Assembly (NCBI GenBank): GCA_030141605.1
Contig: JAQGDQ010000003.1
Location: 267,501 to 331,500, forward strand
Source: Tubiluchus corallicola
Taxonomy: Eukaryota > Priapulida > Priapulimorpha > Priapulimorphida > Tubiluchidae
Length of the DNA stretch: 64,000 nucleotides
Direction of reading: 5' to 3'
Notes under the pieces: model-generated
Databases searched by the model: none
What the model saw: only the letters and a program-made list of their open reading frames with translations
What the model was told of the DNA's origin: nothing
Shown here: positions 53,901-63,269 of the stretch, one piece after another
Layout of the letters: the number at the start of each line of letters is the position of its first letter
Position numbering within the stretch: position 1 is the stretch's first letter
Made by a program: the position numbers and the translations under genes

Positions 53901-56900
53901 ACATTCTGTGAAAAAAAGAAAATGATGAATCGACAAAGTATTTGTGTAAGCCTACAAAAATTTTGCTTTTAAAGGAAAACATGATTTTTCATATCCTACC
54001 CAACTTTGAAGTACAGTAAAAAGGACACATTTTAACACCTATAACAATGCGAAAGTGTTTCTGATAATTAAATAACAGGTTAAAAACTTAAATGGCCAGT
54101 GAGCCCAGTTAGTGATGACATCACAACTAAACATAATTTACAAAAACACTAACATTACACGTGCATATAGCATGTGCTTGCAAAAGCAGAAATTTAAGTA
54201 CCCATATTACGGTGCAACATTTGGTGTGATATGCAAACGTTAGGCAAATTTTAAGTTCATTCACTGTGTTTGTGCACCATGTTACAACTGAGTACCTCTG
54301 GAATGAGAGGTACAGCAAGCGTTTTTGCACAACTTGTTTCCGAGATGTAGGTGCTAATGAAATCTAACTAGCAAATCGTGAAATACAAGTAACAGCAAAG
54401 AACTAGCCACAGGAACGTGGAATTACATTTCTGTGGTAATAAATCATTCTGTTTTAAAAATAGTATGTACCTTTAAACATTTTATGGGGTAGATTGTTTT
54501 GAGCTATAATTTAGGATTGGACAATTCCTTCACACCAAAGATTAAGGTAACGTTGTTGTAACTGAATGACATTGTTCTATGTACTTATATTACATATGAT
54601 GATAACAGAAGTGGTTTTAGGAAAACACCTTATAGGAAACAATGTGCATGTTAGTTTTTTGAATTACAGATAACAAATATTAGAACAATAGATACAACAA
54701 ATGATGCTAGACACATTGAAATTCTTAAGCTTCTTGTACACTTTTACAAGTGTATAGTGAAAAGAAATAACAGTCAGGAATTATGGATGACAACATAACA
54801 TTCTTATAAATTAAATTTCTATAATACTGATTAACAGTTCTGAAAACACTTGCAGTGATAATACATTAAAAAACTGCAACAATTGCAGGTATGATCCATC
54901 ATACATACATAGAATGGAAGAGTTCCTTATATTTAATGTCGCCTTTTAAGCCCTCCATTACCACGGTGTCCAACTTTGTTATCATCTCATGTTCAAACTG
55001 CAAAAAAATATATGCATAGCTGAAAGACTAAACAATGTATATTCTGCACTTAATTGGACTGATGACTTAGGCTTCTAAAGAGTTAAACTAAAACGTTACA
55101 ATCTGCATTAGCGACAAAAAGATTCAGTCAGTCTTGATGATTTACGAAACATTTTTCAAATTTCTGGTTGCTGTTTTCAAATCAGCATGTTTCACTTAAG
55201 AAGCAAACTATAGTGAAATACAAAACTTAGCATTTTACTTTGCAGTCCCTTTGATTAATTGTGAAATCAAAACTTAAAGACTTTCCATTCCACATATAAA
55301 GTTGCTTTTTATCCAAGAAAACTAACAGTTGGTTCCATTTGATGGTACGACTATTGCAATTTTGAAAAACTTACTGTTAAATGCAATGCGACCAATACAA
55401 TATACATAAAAACTTACTTAAAAAGATAACAAAAGGCAAACTTTAATTACTGTCACAAGCACCATACAAAACAAAATCAGCTGAAAATAAATGTCTTTTA
55501 GTATAAGTGGAAAAAATGGCATTACAAATAAATACAAACACTTACGTCACCAAAGTTGCCTTTATGCGGCAGTCGACGAGAAAGGTCATCCAGTGAAGGC
55601 ATCTCTGAATAAAACTCACACTGCATCATATCAAAGAAAATAGGTATTGTAGCTTTCCGCAGCTCAACCTCCGGTATGAGGGACATGTCCAGGAAAGGAC
55701 CCACCATGTACGGTAGAAATTTCATTTTATTTTTCCCTATAAAAAGTGAAACTTATATACTGAGAAACTATACTTATATACTAAAATGTACGATATATAA
55801 ATACTCCTGCAAGTTAGGTAAAACAAAAGAAGTAGCCATGTAAGCTGTGCAATTTTCTGAGAGAGTTGATATGCATGAAAAGCACTTACCAAGATTAAAC
55901 CACATGGATCTGATCTCAAAAGCTGTCTCTCTTCTCATGTCTTTGTATCTGTCAAATGTTATGATGATTTTAATTACAAAATGTTAAATGTCAGTTGTGA
56001 AAAGTGACAGTTTTAAAGATTACACGATTGTTTTCTTTGCCACATTTTATTGTACAGATTCCAAATCGGCATGGCAACAAAGCATCATTAAACTGTTTTG
56101 CTTTAAAACAAAATTTGTTAATAATGTTAGAATGATGTTGCAATGCACATATATTGCGATGTTAATTAACCCATGGTTAAGTAATTTTACCTATCCAATA
56201 TCTGATGCCTCTTTGTTTGTGAAAATTTCTCCAACTGTAGACTTTCTTGGGTAACAAAAGCAATTGCACAGTAAAAGAAATTGTTCCACACGTTCTCTAC
56301 AAAGTGACCGGGACTGGAAAAATGATCCCGTATTGTGTGTGAAAAGTACCGCATTGCCTTCAGGATAACACTAAAATAGAAAGAATGGTTGTGGTCAGTA
56401 ATGTAATGTAGTCAGTGGTCAGCAAAGGCAACATATATGTAAAGCTATACAAAATCATCCACAATGGTTACTGACAAACCTTATAACATTAATGCAGAAA
56501 CAGTGTGTGCATGGTCAAATAAATCAAATAATCAAAGACAGTTTTCTCTCGATCTACAAGGAATACTTGGAAAGCCTGGAATTTGCCAGTTTTATAATAA
56601 CCCAGAAAAGCATCTACATCAAAACATCATTCGTAAGTTTAAATGTCAGACTCAGTCACCTGCACAACTAAAAAGCATGCATCTAAGTGAGACTGGTGTT
56701 TGTTGTTCATTTAAAGAGAATATATACTTGAAAAAGTTGATACATAACACAATAACAGTGTACAGATAGCAAAAGATGCAGTGACAATGACAGTAATGGC
56801 AGCAGCTACAGTTTGAATGCAAGGCAAGCTTGCATGCAACTTAAAGTAAATCTAAATGCAATTCAAGCTGTGTGCAAAATGTGCAAGTTTATAAAGAAAG

Positions 56901-59900
56901 GAACCCGTTTTTTAATCACAGCTAATCAGTAGTAAATTTTGACAGCAAGTACCTACTAGGGTGTCACAGGACCCTTAAGTAAGTATTTTGTAAGGCATTA
57001 ATAACAGCAGCAGCAGAAGCCATAAGAGTCAATAGCAACCAGCAAGCAGCAACAATAATAGCAGCAGTAAAAACAATAAAGTAAAATTGTAAAGTAATAA
57101 TTATACTTAATTCACTTACAGTATGTATGTATTTCGCCTATAAAAATTTTTGTTTTACAAATACAAAACTGTAAATAAATACAAAGACAAAAACACGAAC
57201 TAAACTTTTATTTTTAACTTTATTTGTCCAGTATCATAGCTAACATGAAATAGATTAAACAGGATTTTTCTACATGCATTTTGCAAAACATAGCAAAACA
57301 TAAAACAAACTTGTTTACTTATATTGAAACTCACCAAAAATAATAATTATGTCTGTTAATATTTATATTGCTTTAATACAAACAGTTATGTGCTCATGTA
57401 ACCTAATGGTAGCAATCACATTCACTATAAGAATGATGGTAACTGCTTACTACTATAAGAATTTACTGCTGAGTACTAATAGATCTCTAGCCCCTATATT
57501 ACTTAACCGCTGTTAAAGCCCTAGGAGGAGAAAGAGTGCCAAACTTTCCAGAAAACTGACATTTGACTTTAAACGACAGACCTAGGTCACAGCCATTCTG
57601 TGACCGTGCGCTTCATACTGATAAAAATCCATTGCCAAACAGCTCAACATCTTTCAGTCTTCACAACACTGAAAGAAACTGCATGGTATTTTCATATTTG
57701 CAGCTTTTCTAAAAATAAAGTAAGTGCATCACGGAATTTACACATTCTGAAATTGAAGCCAAACAGAAACTTATAATAGTCTTGCACTTGCAATCCTCAG
57801 TAATTTCATTGTATGCCAACTAAGCTGATTTGCATGCATATGAAAAATTTCCAAATTTTCTGCAGTCATAATTTGATTAGCAAACAGAAAATTCAAATGT
57901 GGATGATGTAAACAAGAGCTTTTTAATTTTTCAAGTTGACAAGTCAAAAGAATTTTCTGACTAATACGACCTTCTTAGGCTTATTATTGATGAAATATTA
58001 ATTGCTTAACTGATTTATTAACTGGAATGAATATTTCAAGTTTGTATACTGGAAAAAATACAGTACCTCTTGTGAAAAATTAAAAACAAAAAACTGCCGC
58101 GATGTTAATTTGTAAACTCAAAAAGGAGAAATTTGCAATGCAACAGATTACTATTACTCACACATTCCTAGTACAAAAAGTTCGTATGCCACGCCATATA
58201 CTTCATATGTCACAGATTTCTCATACAAGTTAAATATTAATAAAAATTGGGCATTATAGGAGCACAAACCAACAATCTCAAACATAATTTTAATCTTCAG
58301 TAATAAAATATTTAATGAAAAATGGATTTCCAAATATGCAGACCTGACAATATCAAAATCATCAATTAAGTACAGAAAACACAACAGAGAAAAACGCTGT
58401 AGAAAAGCAACTATAGTTAAATACTCCACACGTAATTTTTTGCTTCTTTTTCCATTTTATAATTTCTAACACAATGACTAATGAAGAACAGAATTACACA
58501 GTACTGGGAAAACGACAAAAGAAAAAAAGACTAAAATCACTAAATGCACAAAAATTCACTAATAGTGCAGTACTAAAAGCACAAGTTGGGTAGTAGGGAT
58601 GTACAATAAAATGCATGATATAGGAAATTCTTGTTCAGTAATATTTTGTGTTTTTCTTTTTCTTTTTTCCAATGAAAAAATGTACAGTGGAATACTTGTA
58701 CATCTTGCTGTTTTATTTCATCATTGCAAGTTTTTTTATGTTATTATACGTCATCATATTTTTCATTACTTCACGAAATGTACTATCATAAATATTTAAC
58801 ATCACAGAATGACAAAACATACATCATCAAATGCATCTTACATTTAAAATGAAAGTTCTTAAAAAGGCTAGGTACATAAACAAACAGCAAATACAGCAGG
58901 ATGCAACATTAAAGAATGCAAGTTTGCAGGCTGCATCAGAATTCTTTCAGAAAATGTTTAGCTAAAGAAACAAATTTTTAATCAAGCTCCTTACTTAGCA
59001 GTTGTTTTAATGAACATACAATAATTTTTGCAGTAATGATATGGCGCTGCTTATCTACTCAGTTATTTCATCAGTTATGGGTCGCTTGCACAAACGGCGC
59101 ATTAAATAATCACGGAGGGTTTTATATTTCCAAAAATACATAAGAGGATTTGTTGTAGAATTAATACCAAGAGACATGTTTCGTATGAAACGAAGAGCAG
59201 AATAATGATTATACGGAGCTATACGTATTAGAAGTTTAAACAACGTATCAAAAAACATGCATATCAGCGTAGTTCCTACAATCACTATGACAATTTTAGC
59301 TGATTTCATTTTCGCTGTGAAGTTTTTACGTATTTCGCTTGTCTCTGCACAACCATCAGCAGGCAAAACTGTCTTTTGCATTGTCCAAGCGGCAACCATG
59401 ATCCTGATATAACAGAACATAACCAAAAAGGCGACGACCACATATAAACTAACATAAAACCAGATAAAATTATTGCTTGGCATTAAATCGTAGACACATG
59501 ATGTTCCAGGAGTCCATTTTTTGAAAGCCTGTATTGCAGCTGCAATTCCAATACAGAAGGTAAACATCCAGCCACCTGTGACAAGTTTTACTGTTCTTTC
59601 TGGTGTAACCCAGGCTGCGTATTGTAAAGGATAAACTATACATATATACCTGTCCACAGTAACCAATGCTATCGTGATCCAGGTAGCAGAAAAAAATGTC
59701 CACAAAGTGCCATTGATAAGAAGTGCACAATACAGTCTACCTGGCTCTGAATTCGGTAGAAAAGTCACAAGTCCACCAAAAACAGCTATAGCAAAATCAG
59801 ATGTGGCCAAACTGAGAAGAAAACGGTACTTGGACAAGTTTCTCAACTGCGGATAACTTATGATTGTAATGAAAACGAGACTATTTAGCAGTAGAATTAG

Positions 59901-62900
59901 TGCCATAAATATGCCCTTAGCCAATAGATATATGGCACCTTCGAGTCTCTCTGGTTCCAGTAATTGAGCAACTGTTGAATTGTCTAGTTCTTCAGAAAAA
60001 CTTGAATTATGCAACATGGCAGCTGATATAATACTGACAAATTCGTGAAGTGCTTGTTTCTAAAGAGTTATCTTTTCTAGTAAGTTGCGCTTGCTCACAC
60101 ACTTACTGATTTACAAGAAAATAATTTAATATGAGGTAATTTAATATAGCCTACTTACTATGCCGAAACCTAAAGCTGTTCGGCTTCCCATTTGCATTAT
60201 CTTTAAAACACGATTTATCAGTCTCAATGCGATTAAATTAGCACTAATTTTCATCCAGAACAAACAAAATGGAAAAGAATCAGAAAAATGAAGTGTTAAA
60301 ACCATATCTGCTAGGTTCTATTTTGAAAAAAAAAACAGTAAGATTAACTACTTCGCAATGTGGTTGATTGATTTAAGAATTTTACTACTAATTGCCAGGG
60401 GCTATTAACCAATAGGCTAACTAGGCTGTATAAGGTACAAGGTACTATATAAATATATGTAATTAACAATGATCACACAGGTACTATGCAATAGTGATAG
60501 TCATACACCATATTAGTGATGAGCTATACTGTCGATTTCAAGTTATCACAATTACAGATTACTTTCAGTCAGTAATCGAATACTGAGATCACGTGTCAGC
60601 ATCTGGCTTGGCGGGGGCGTCTATATAGATCTGCACTCCCATCACCCAGAAATGCTATGAAAATTAGTTGCAAAAAGTCCTGTAGTTATGAACTTAATTT
60701 GATGAAAGAAAATTTTATTAAAAACCGTGAATAACACTTGCTTAACATTTATTTTCTGTGATATCGAAAGCAGGCTTAGCCAGTTGTATTATTTTATATT
60801 GCATCAAGTTGTTTATTTATCAGACGTCACGCCACCTGCAGACAGCGGTCACTGAATACAGTTCAAACTGCATTTTATCCCTGCACAGCAGCAGGTCGCG
60901 TAAACAATACATGCGTGCTAATTGCAAAAGTCACTCTCTGAAGGAAGAGTTATACTATGCTTTGTGTTTCAGAGTCTTTAGTGTTTACGTATGCAATTTT
61001 GCCATGTAAAAATTATTTCAAACTCACTTTTTCATTTTTTCATGTTGCAAATTATGGTACATTCTGATTGTAATAAATTGTAAATTATTGTAGACAGAAA
61101 AGTAATCATTTAGTACTCGATTACTTAGCAAAGTAATCAATACCAGGCAAGTAACTGAAGCAAGTAATCGCTTCCTCCCACCACTATGCCTCATGTAATT
61201 GTATATTCGGCTTGACATATAAGCAACCATAAATCCATAACAGAGATGGGACAGAAATATTGGCCTAAGGAAGCCTAACGTCTTGACACGCCCTGACGAT
61301 TGCTTCTTCCAACTAGAAACAACAGAACAACGAAGTTATGAATGTTAAAAACTCCTTGATTTTTTATCAATATTTCGAAATCTCACATCTTCAGCAAAAA
61401 TTGAGTAAGAAGCATTAGCTGGAAGCTTTGCTTTCCTCATAAGAAAACTTGAAGGTAATTTAAATAAGAAAACAAATAGCTCCTACAAATATCAGCCCAG
61501 TATGGTCGTGTTGATGTTAGTCACGATTCCATTATATGTGTCGTAATTCACAGTTTTGCACTCTCCATAATGATGGCTTAGCATTTAGGCACTGTAACAT
61601 ACAATTATGCTTAGCTTGTGGCTTTTTATCATTTTTCATCAACAATTTGCCAAGATTTTAATAACTTAACTACTTTAAATCCATCGATAATTTACAATAA
61701 CTGAAACTTTATAGTTTTACCTATAAATGCGTGTGTTTGCATTAAATTGCACGATTGCACAGAAACCTATCTCAACTACTATAATTGTAAACATAACATC
61801 TAGTTGGGATAATAAATTTAATTTTTCAAATTTGTAGTGGTAAATTTTCATGTTTTTTTCAGTAATTTCATCATGCTGATCATAAATTTGTTGTTTGGTT
61901 ATTTCTGGTCAGAAGAAGCAGTTGTCAGTAAAATTTGTATATTTGTAGTCTTAGTCAGTCTATGCTAGTTACTGGTTACTAGAACGACCTAGGTCCTAGG
62001 AGGTTACAGTAAATTTCAGTGCAATCAATCAACCAGTCAGTCAATCTCTCAGCCAGTCAGTAGCCACTGAGACAAAACAATCCTTGGGCAAAATCTGAAT
62101 GTCATGTTCAAACAGCAGTGGCCAAGTAAGAGCAGCAACAAGAGCAAAAGCAAAGAAAGGGTCGAATCAACAACTGATCAGTTAAATTGATCAACTGTTA
62201 CCCATTCTCCAAGAGCACAGAAATTATGGACCAAGTAAGTGTACAGTGAGCTTTGAGAGAAAGAACCAATGTAGGACAAAAGGACTATCATCTAAAATGT
62301 TTGCTCTCATCTAGACTAGCATTTAAAATTTAAAAAGAAATATAACCGAAAGCATAGTGACAAGTTGACTAGTTTAATTTGCAGTGAATAAACAGTAACT
62401 CATTTAAAAATGTGTTTTTCTTCTAGTACTCTAATACATTGTTGTTTTCTAACTGTAAGATAATTTACATGTTTTGTGAATTAAAATTCCAGTGTAGTGA
62501 AAATAAGTGTGTGATGTACTAGTTGCATTTTTATTACATTACTAGTTATGTTATGAGTTGGAGTTGGTTATAAAATCATGGTGAACACACGGAGATGCAT
62601 TTGCGACATTACACCTTTTTTATTGTCATTGAACAAAAAAAAATAACAAAAACAAAACATCGGAGCTGTCATCCTGAGCAGGTGACATTACTTTCACCGC
62701 TATAGCAACTAACTAACTAGGTCAAAATCAAGTTACAGAATACAGGTGAGAAGCCAACCTGGCGCATAAATTAGAATCGGCAGGCGGGTCATAACAGTTA
62801 ACTTTGACATACCATCAATTAATTACTCAATAAGTTACTTGTTATAACTTTTATAGCTGACAACAGAATTTCCAGCTTCCGTCACATTGCTGCCAGTAGC

Positions 62901-63269
62901 AATGACTTGACTTAAAGTATCCTTCACTCTTACTGGTTATTCATAAAAAGCTGATACCTTGTAAGAGAAAGACACTTGAAAGTTTCTGTTAACATTTACT
63001 CAAGCAAATAATCTAATTTTACCTGTTAATTAGCAAGCATCTATAATTAACATAATACATTAGCTGTGACCTTACCTGTTTTGCAACATTATCATCTCAT
63101 TCCAATCTGAAGGATATACACTCTTGTTTACCAAGTCTTTAAAAACCAGTAGTATTTCCATGAGGAAGTCCAGCAAGTCTGTATGGTTTGTGAAGTGCGA
63201 AATATACTCATTGTAATGATACTCGTCCATCTGCCGTAGCATAGCAATCATTACCGCAGCTACATTAGC
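27044..63269 (-). CDS. DOCK1: DOCK1/2/5-type Rac guanine-nucleotide exchange factor (3' portion, 24 exons)
   Basis: Exons in coding order: 63,269–63,076; 56,370–56,191; 55,948–55,890; 55,736–55,546; 54,997–54,909; 53,905–53,749; 53,122–52,991; 52,380–52,261; 51,599–51,510; 51,039–50,935; 50,689–50,548; 49,896–49,815; 48,046–47,962; 47,691–47,605; 36,964–36,788; 36,604–36,521; 36,133–36,002; 35,901–35,780; 32,903–32,874; 32,599–32,404; 30,764–30,645; 29,686–29,572; 29,049–28,892; 27,175–27,044. Every boundary is GT–AG, all phases agree, and they join into 2,979 bases (992 residues plus TAG). The protein is colinear with human DOCK1 from the region before DHR2 to the end. DOCK1 with ELMO activates Rac for migration, engulfment and myoblast fusion. 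The SH3 and DHR1 exons must lie beyond 64,000. Whether this is a single pre-duplication DOCK1/2/5 gene or one paralogue is not decidable here. Confidence 0.95.
27176..28891 (-). other. DOCK last intron (1.7 kb)
   Basis: Flanked by GACAAG|GTAACG and TTGCAG|CCT. AT-rich, with no gene or strong repeat seen. Confidence 0.8.
29687..32403 (-). other. DOCK introns around the 120-bp exon at 30,645
   Basis: Two introns (29,687–30,644 and 30,765–32,403) flank the exon. Apart from the weak tRNA-like B-box near 31,440 they hold nothing I recognise. The 68-codon frame at 31,509 is unsupported. Confidence 0.6.
31432..31485 (-). repeat. possible tRNA-like relic
   Basis: The minus strand has a B-box-like CCTGGGTTCAATTC, but no convincing A-box at the right distance. 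It is weaker than the other modules in the window. Confidence 0.2.
32904..35779 (-). other. DOCK intron (2.9 kb)
   Basis: AT-rich, with a pyrimidine-rich tract at 33,650–33,715. No gene, nested exon or RNA is recognised. The 72-codon frame at 35,049–35,267 has no support. Confidence 0.7.
36002..53122 (-). CDS. DOCK1: DOCK exons 7–17 of the window: DHR2 catalytic domain
   Basis: Eleven exons encode the Rac-exchange domain. Lobe A starts near [19 protein letters not shown]. Later blocks are [27 protein letters not shown] and FPNAQM, then [19 protein letters not shown], then [17 protein letters not shown] and [20 protein letters not shown], ending in AFFTDQYLE and [14 protein letters not shown]. 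The [12 protein letters not shown] block corresponds to the family's conserved helix-10 region carrying the nucleotide-sensor valine. No stop or frameshift interrupts it, so the domain looks functional. The 49,815–49,896 exon is the most diverged part ([15 protein letters not shown] against a FTVKPKL-type loop in human). A 10.6-kb intron splits it between 47,605 and 36,964. Confidence 0.93.
38588..38662 (-). repeat. tRNA-like (SINE-type) relic
   Basis: On the minus strand an A-box-like TAGTGTAGTGAGACATTGC is followed about 35 bases later by a B-box CCCGGTTCAAATTC. The spacing is right for a tRNA-derived SINE head. Confidence 0.45.
38938..38987. repeat. two tandem copies of a 25-bp unit
   Basis: TCCTGATAAAGTTTGGGCTT followed by TAAGAT is repeated as TCCTCATAAAGTTTGGGCCT and TACGC. 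It is a short local duplication inside the large DOCK intron. Confidence 0.7.
39137..39210. repeat. perfect 37-bp tandem duplication
   Basis: The 37-base unit beginning GATGACCCAGCACC and ending CATATGTTCA occurs twice without a mismatch (39,137–39,173 and 39,174–39,210). The perfect match means a recent event. The unit contains an A-box-like stretch, and a B-box-like GGATTCAACTT follows at about 39,221, so the duplication seems to lie within a tRNA-like relic. Confidence 0.93.
39690..40030. other. CpG-rich patch inside the DOCK intron
   Basis: The stretch is clearly richer in G+C and CpG than anything nearby (GGGGCGTGAATGGTGGGGACG, CCCGGCAGGTC, GACGCGAACCGCAGGCG). Overlapping it is a 70-codon plus-strand frame with no recognisable motif. 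It might be an unmethylated regulatory island, an internal promoter or an inserted element; the sequence does not decide. Confidence 0.4.
40270..40465. repeat. degenerate ~50-bp minisatellite
   Basis: The motif CTCTAGAGACTACTAGAACGGCCAGC recurs about four times in diverged form (GGCTCCAGAGACAG…GGTCAGC, GACTCTAGAGACTACTAG…, TTGAGATCTGTTGGAAGGCCAGC, GGCTCTAGAGACTACTC). It directly abuts the inverted repeat at 40,500. Confidence 0.55.
40500..40676. repeat. inverted repeat (fold-back), ~65-bp arms
   Basis: The left arm at 40,500–40,562 (TCATAAGACATTACAACACTA, then CTCTAAAAGAACATTAAATAGAGACCAAA) is matched in reverse complement by the right arm at 40,612–40,672 (TTTGGTCTCTGTTTAATATA, then CTTTTAGAATTATTGTAGTAATATCTTATGA). 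Arms are about 80 percent identical by eye, around a loop of about 50 bases. Confidence 0.75.
43076..43528. mobile_element. fold-back / MITE-like element
   Basis: The two ends are near-identical terminal inverted repeats: ACAATTTATTACATCAAAGT at the left and, in reverse complement, ACAATTTATTACATTAAAGT at the right. Homology continues inward through AGAATCTATCATG and an ACAGCC…GTCTTRARGG…AGCAGC block, so each arm is about 130 bases. The 60–80 codon minus-strand frames in it are by-products. No transposase is present. Confidence 0.7.
43587..43980. mobile_element. fold-back element, ~180-bp arms
   Basis: The left arm starts AAAATGTATTCAGCAA and runs to CTACTACTGGGTGCTA (about 43,587–43,770). 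The right arm returns from TAGCACCCAGTAGTAAC to GAAGACATTTT (about 43,804–43,980). Intermediate blocks pair in order: CACTTTATGTTTCA, ATTCTCATTTG. The central loop is only about 35 bases, so the DNA could extrude as a long hairpin. Confidence 0.85.
44850..45062. repeat. inverted repeat (fold-back), ~90-bp arms
   Basis: The left arm includes TATGCTC and ATCTGTGCAAAAATACATG; the right arm reads CATGTATTTCTGCACAGAT and GAGCATA in reverse complement. Outer blocks (TAAAT…GTTCACAACA type) also pair. The centre is near 44,953. Identity is highest around the CTGTGCA core. Confidence 0.75.
48047..49814 (-). other. DOCK intron (1.8 kb)
   Basis: AT-rich, no gene seen. It contains a short (TAATG)n run at 48,302–48,323. 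Confidence 0.7.
50152..50401. repeat. two diverged direct copies (~90 bp, ~158-bp spacing)
   Basis: Copy one (50,152–50,243) and copy two (50,311–50,401) share TGTATARCRAATTAG and then TTTTAGGYTTTTRAAAATTA followed by ATTRCCTCTTAAC. Identity is about 75 percent by eye. They lie in the intron between the 49,815 and 50,548 DOCK exons. Confidence 0.6.
51868..52006. repeat. (AATAC)n pentanucleotide repeat
   Basis: Roughly 140 bases of AATAC/AATGC/AATAT steps form two purer blocks (51,935–51,990 is the best). It is an imperfect array in a DOCK intron. Confidence 0.88.
53749..63269 (-). CDS. DOCK1: DOCK exons 1–6 of the window: helical region before DHR2
   Basis: These six exons (290 codons) encode the segment between DHR1 and DHR2. 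Diagnostic blocks, also found in vertebrate DOCK1/2/5, are [12 protein letters not shown] in the first exon, [13 protein letters not shown] in the second, [14 protein letters not shown] at the third, [13 protein letters not shown] and [17 protein letters not shown] in the fourth, and [17 protein letters not shown] at the end of the sixth. In human DOCK1 this part forms helical repeats contacting ELMO and the DHR2 core. The first exon starts in phase 0 with acceptor CATAG|GCT. A 6.7-kb intron holding a GPCR gene separates exons 1 and 2. Confidence 0.93.
59055..60017 (-). CDS. class A (rhodopsin-like) GPCR, single exon, nested in a DOCK intron
   Basis: A 320-residue seven-helix receptor in one exon. 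The short N-terminus has two N-glycosylation sites (N4-S-S and N13-S-T). Hallmarks: N45 in helix 1 (LLNSLVF), LATSD with D74 in helix 2, C97 before helix 3 and C174 in the second outer loop (disulfide pair), DRY at 122–124 followed by ICIVYPL, W150 in helix 4, and NPLMY at 290–294 leading into a basic helix 8. Atypical: helix 6 reads CMFFD (253–257) in place of CWxP, and helix 5 (about 186–206) lacks the usual proline. The start is the first ATG and gives a normal-length receptor. The ligand is unknown; the missing helix-5 proline resembles the melanocortin/adenosine/lysolipid group, but that placement is tentative. It shares the strand of DOCK; a minus-strand AATAAA lies at 58,712–58,717. Confidence 0.93.
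   Translation of the reverse strand: MLHNSSFSEELDNSTVAQLLEPERLEGAIYLLAKGIFMALILLLNSLVFITIISYPQLRNLSKYRFLLSLATSDFAIAVFGGLVTFLPNSEPGRLYCALLINGTLWTFFSATWITIALVTVDRYICIVYPLQYAAWVTPERTVKLVTGGWMFTFCIGIAAAIQAFKKWTPGTSCVYDLMPSNNFIWFYVSLYVVVAFLVMFCYIRIMVAAWTMQKTVLPADGCAETSEIRKNFTAKMKSAKIVIVIVGTTLICMFFDTLFKLLIRIAPYNHYSALRFIRNMSLGINSTTNPLMYFWKYKTLRDYLMRRLCKRPITDEITE
60514..61186. mobile_element. candidate hAT-like MITE
   Basis: The left end TAGTGATGAGC and the right end CTCCCACCACTA (reverse complement TAGTGGTGGGAG) look like diverged terminal inverted repeats. Subterminal blocks rich in GATTAC/GTAATC occur inside both ends, an arrangement common in hAT-derived non-autonomous elements. I see no matching 8-bp target duplication and no transposase, so the call is tentative. 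It lies 0.5 kb upstream of the receptor's start codon. Confidence 0.4.

Larger units (their letters stand above)
56371..63075 (-). other. DOCK 6.7-kb intron hosting a receptor gene
   Basis: The donor is CAAAACAG|GTAAGG and the acceptor ATTTTAG|TGT. The intron contains the intronless GPCR gene and a MITE-like element. The sequence at 57,000–57,070 is loosely AGC/ACA-rich. A CAGT/CAAT-rich imperfect repeat lies near 62,020–62,060. No other exon is recognised. Confidence 0.8.
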
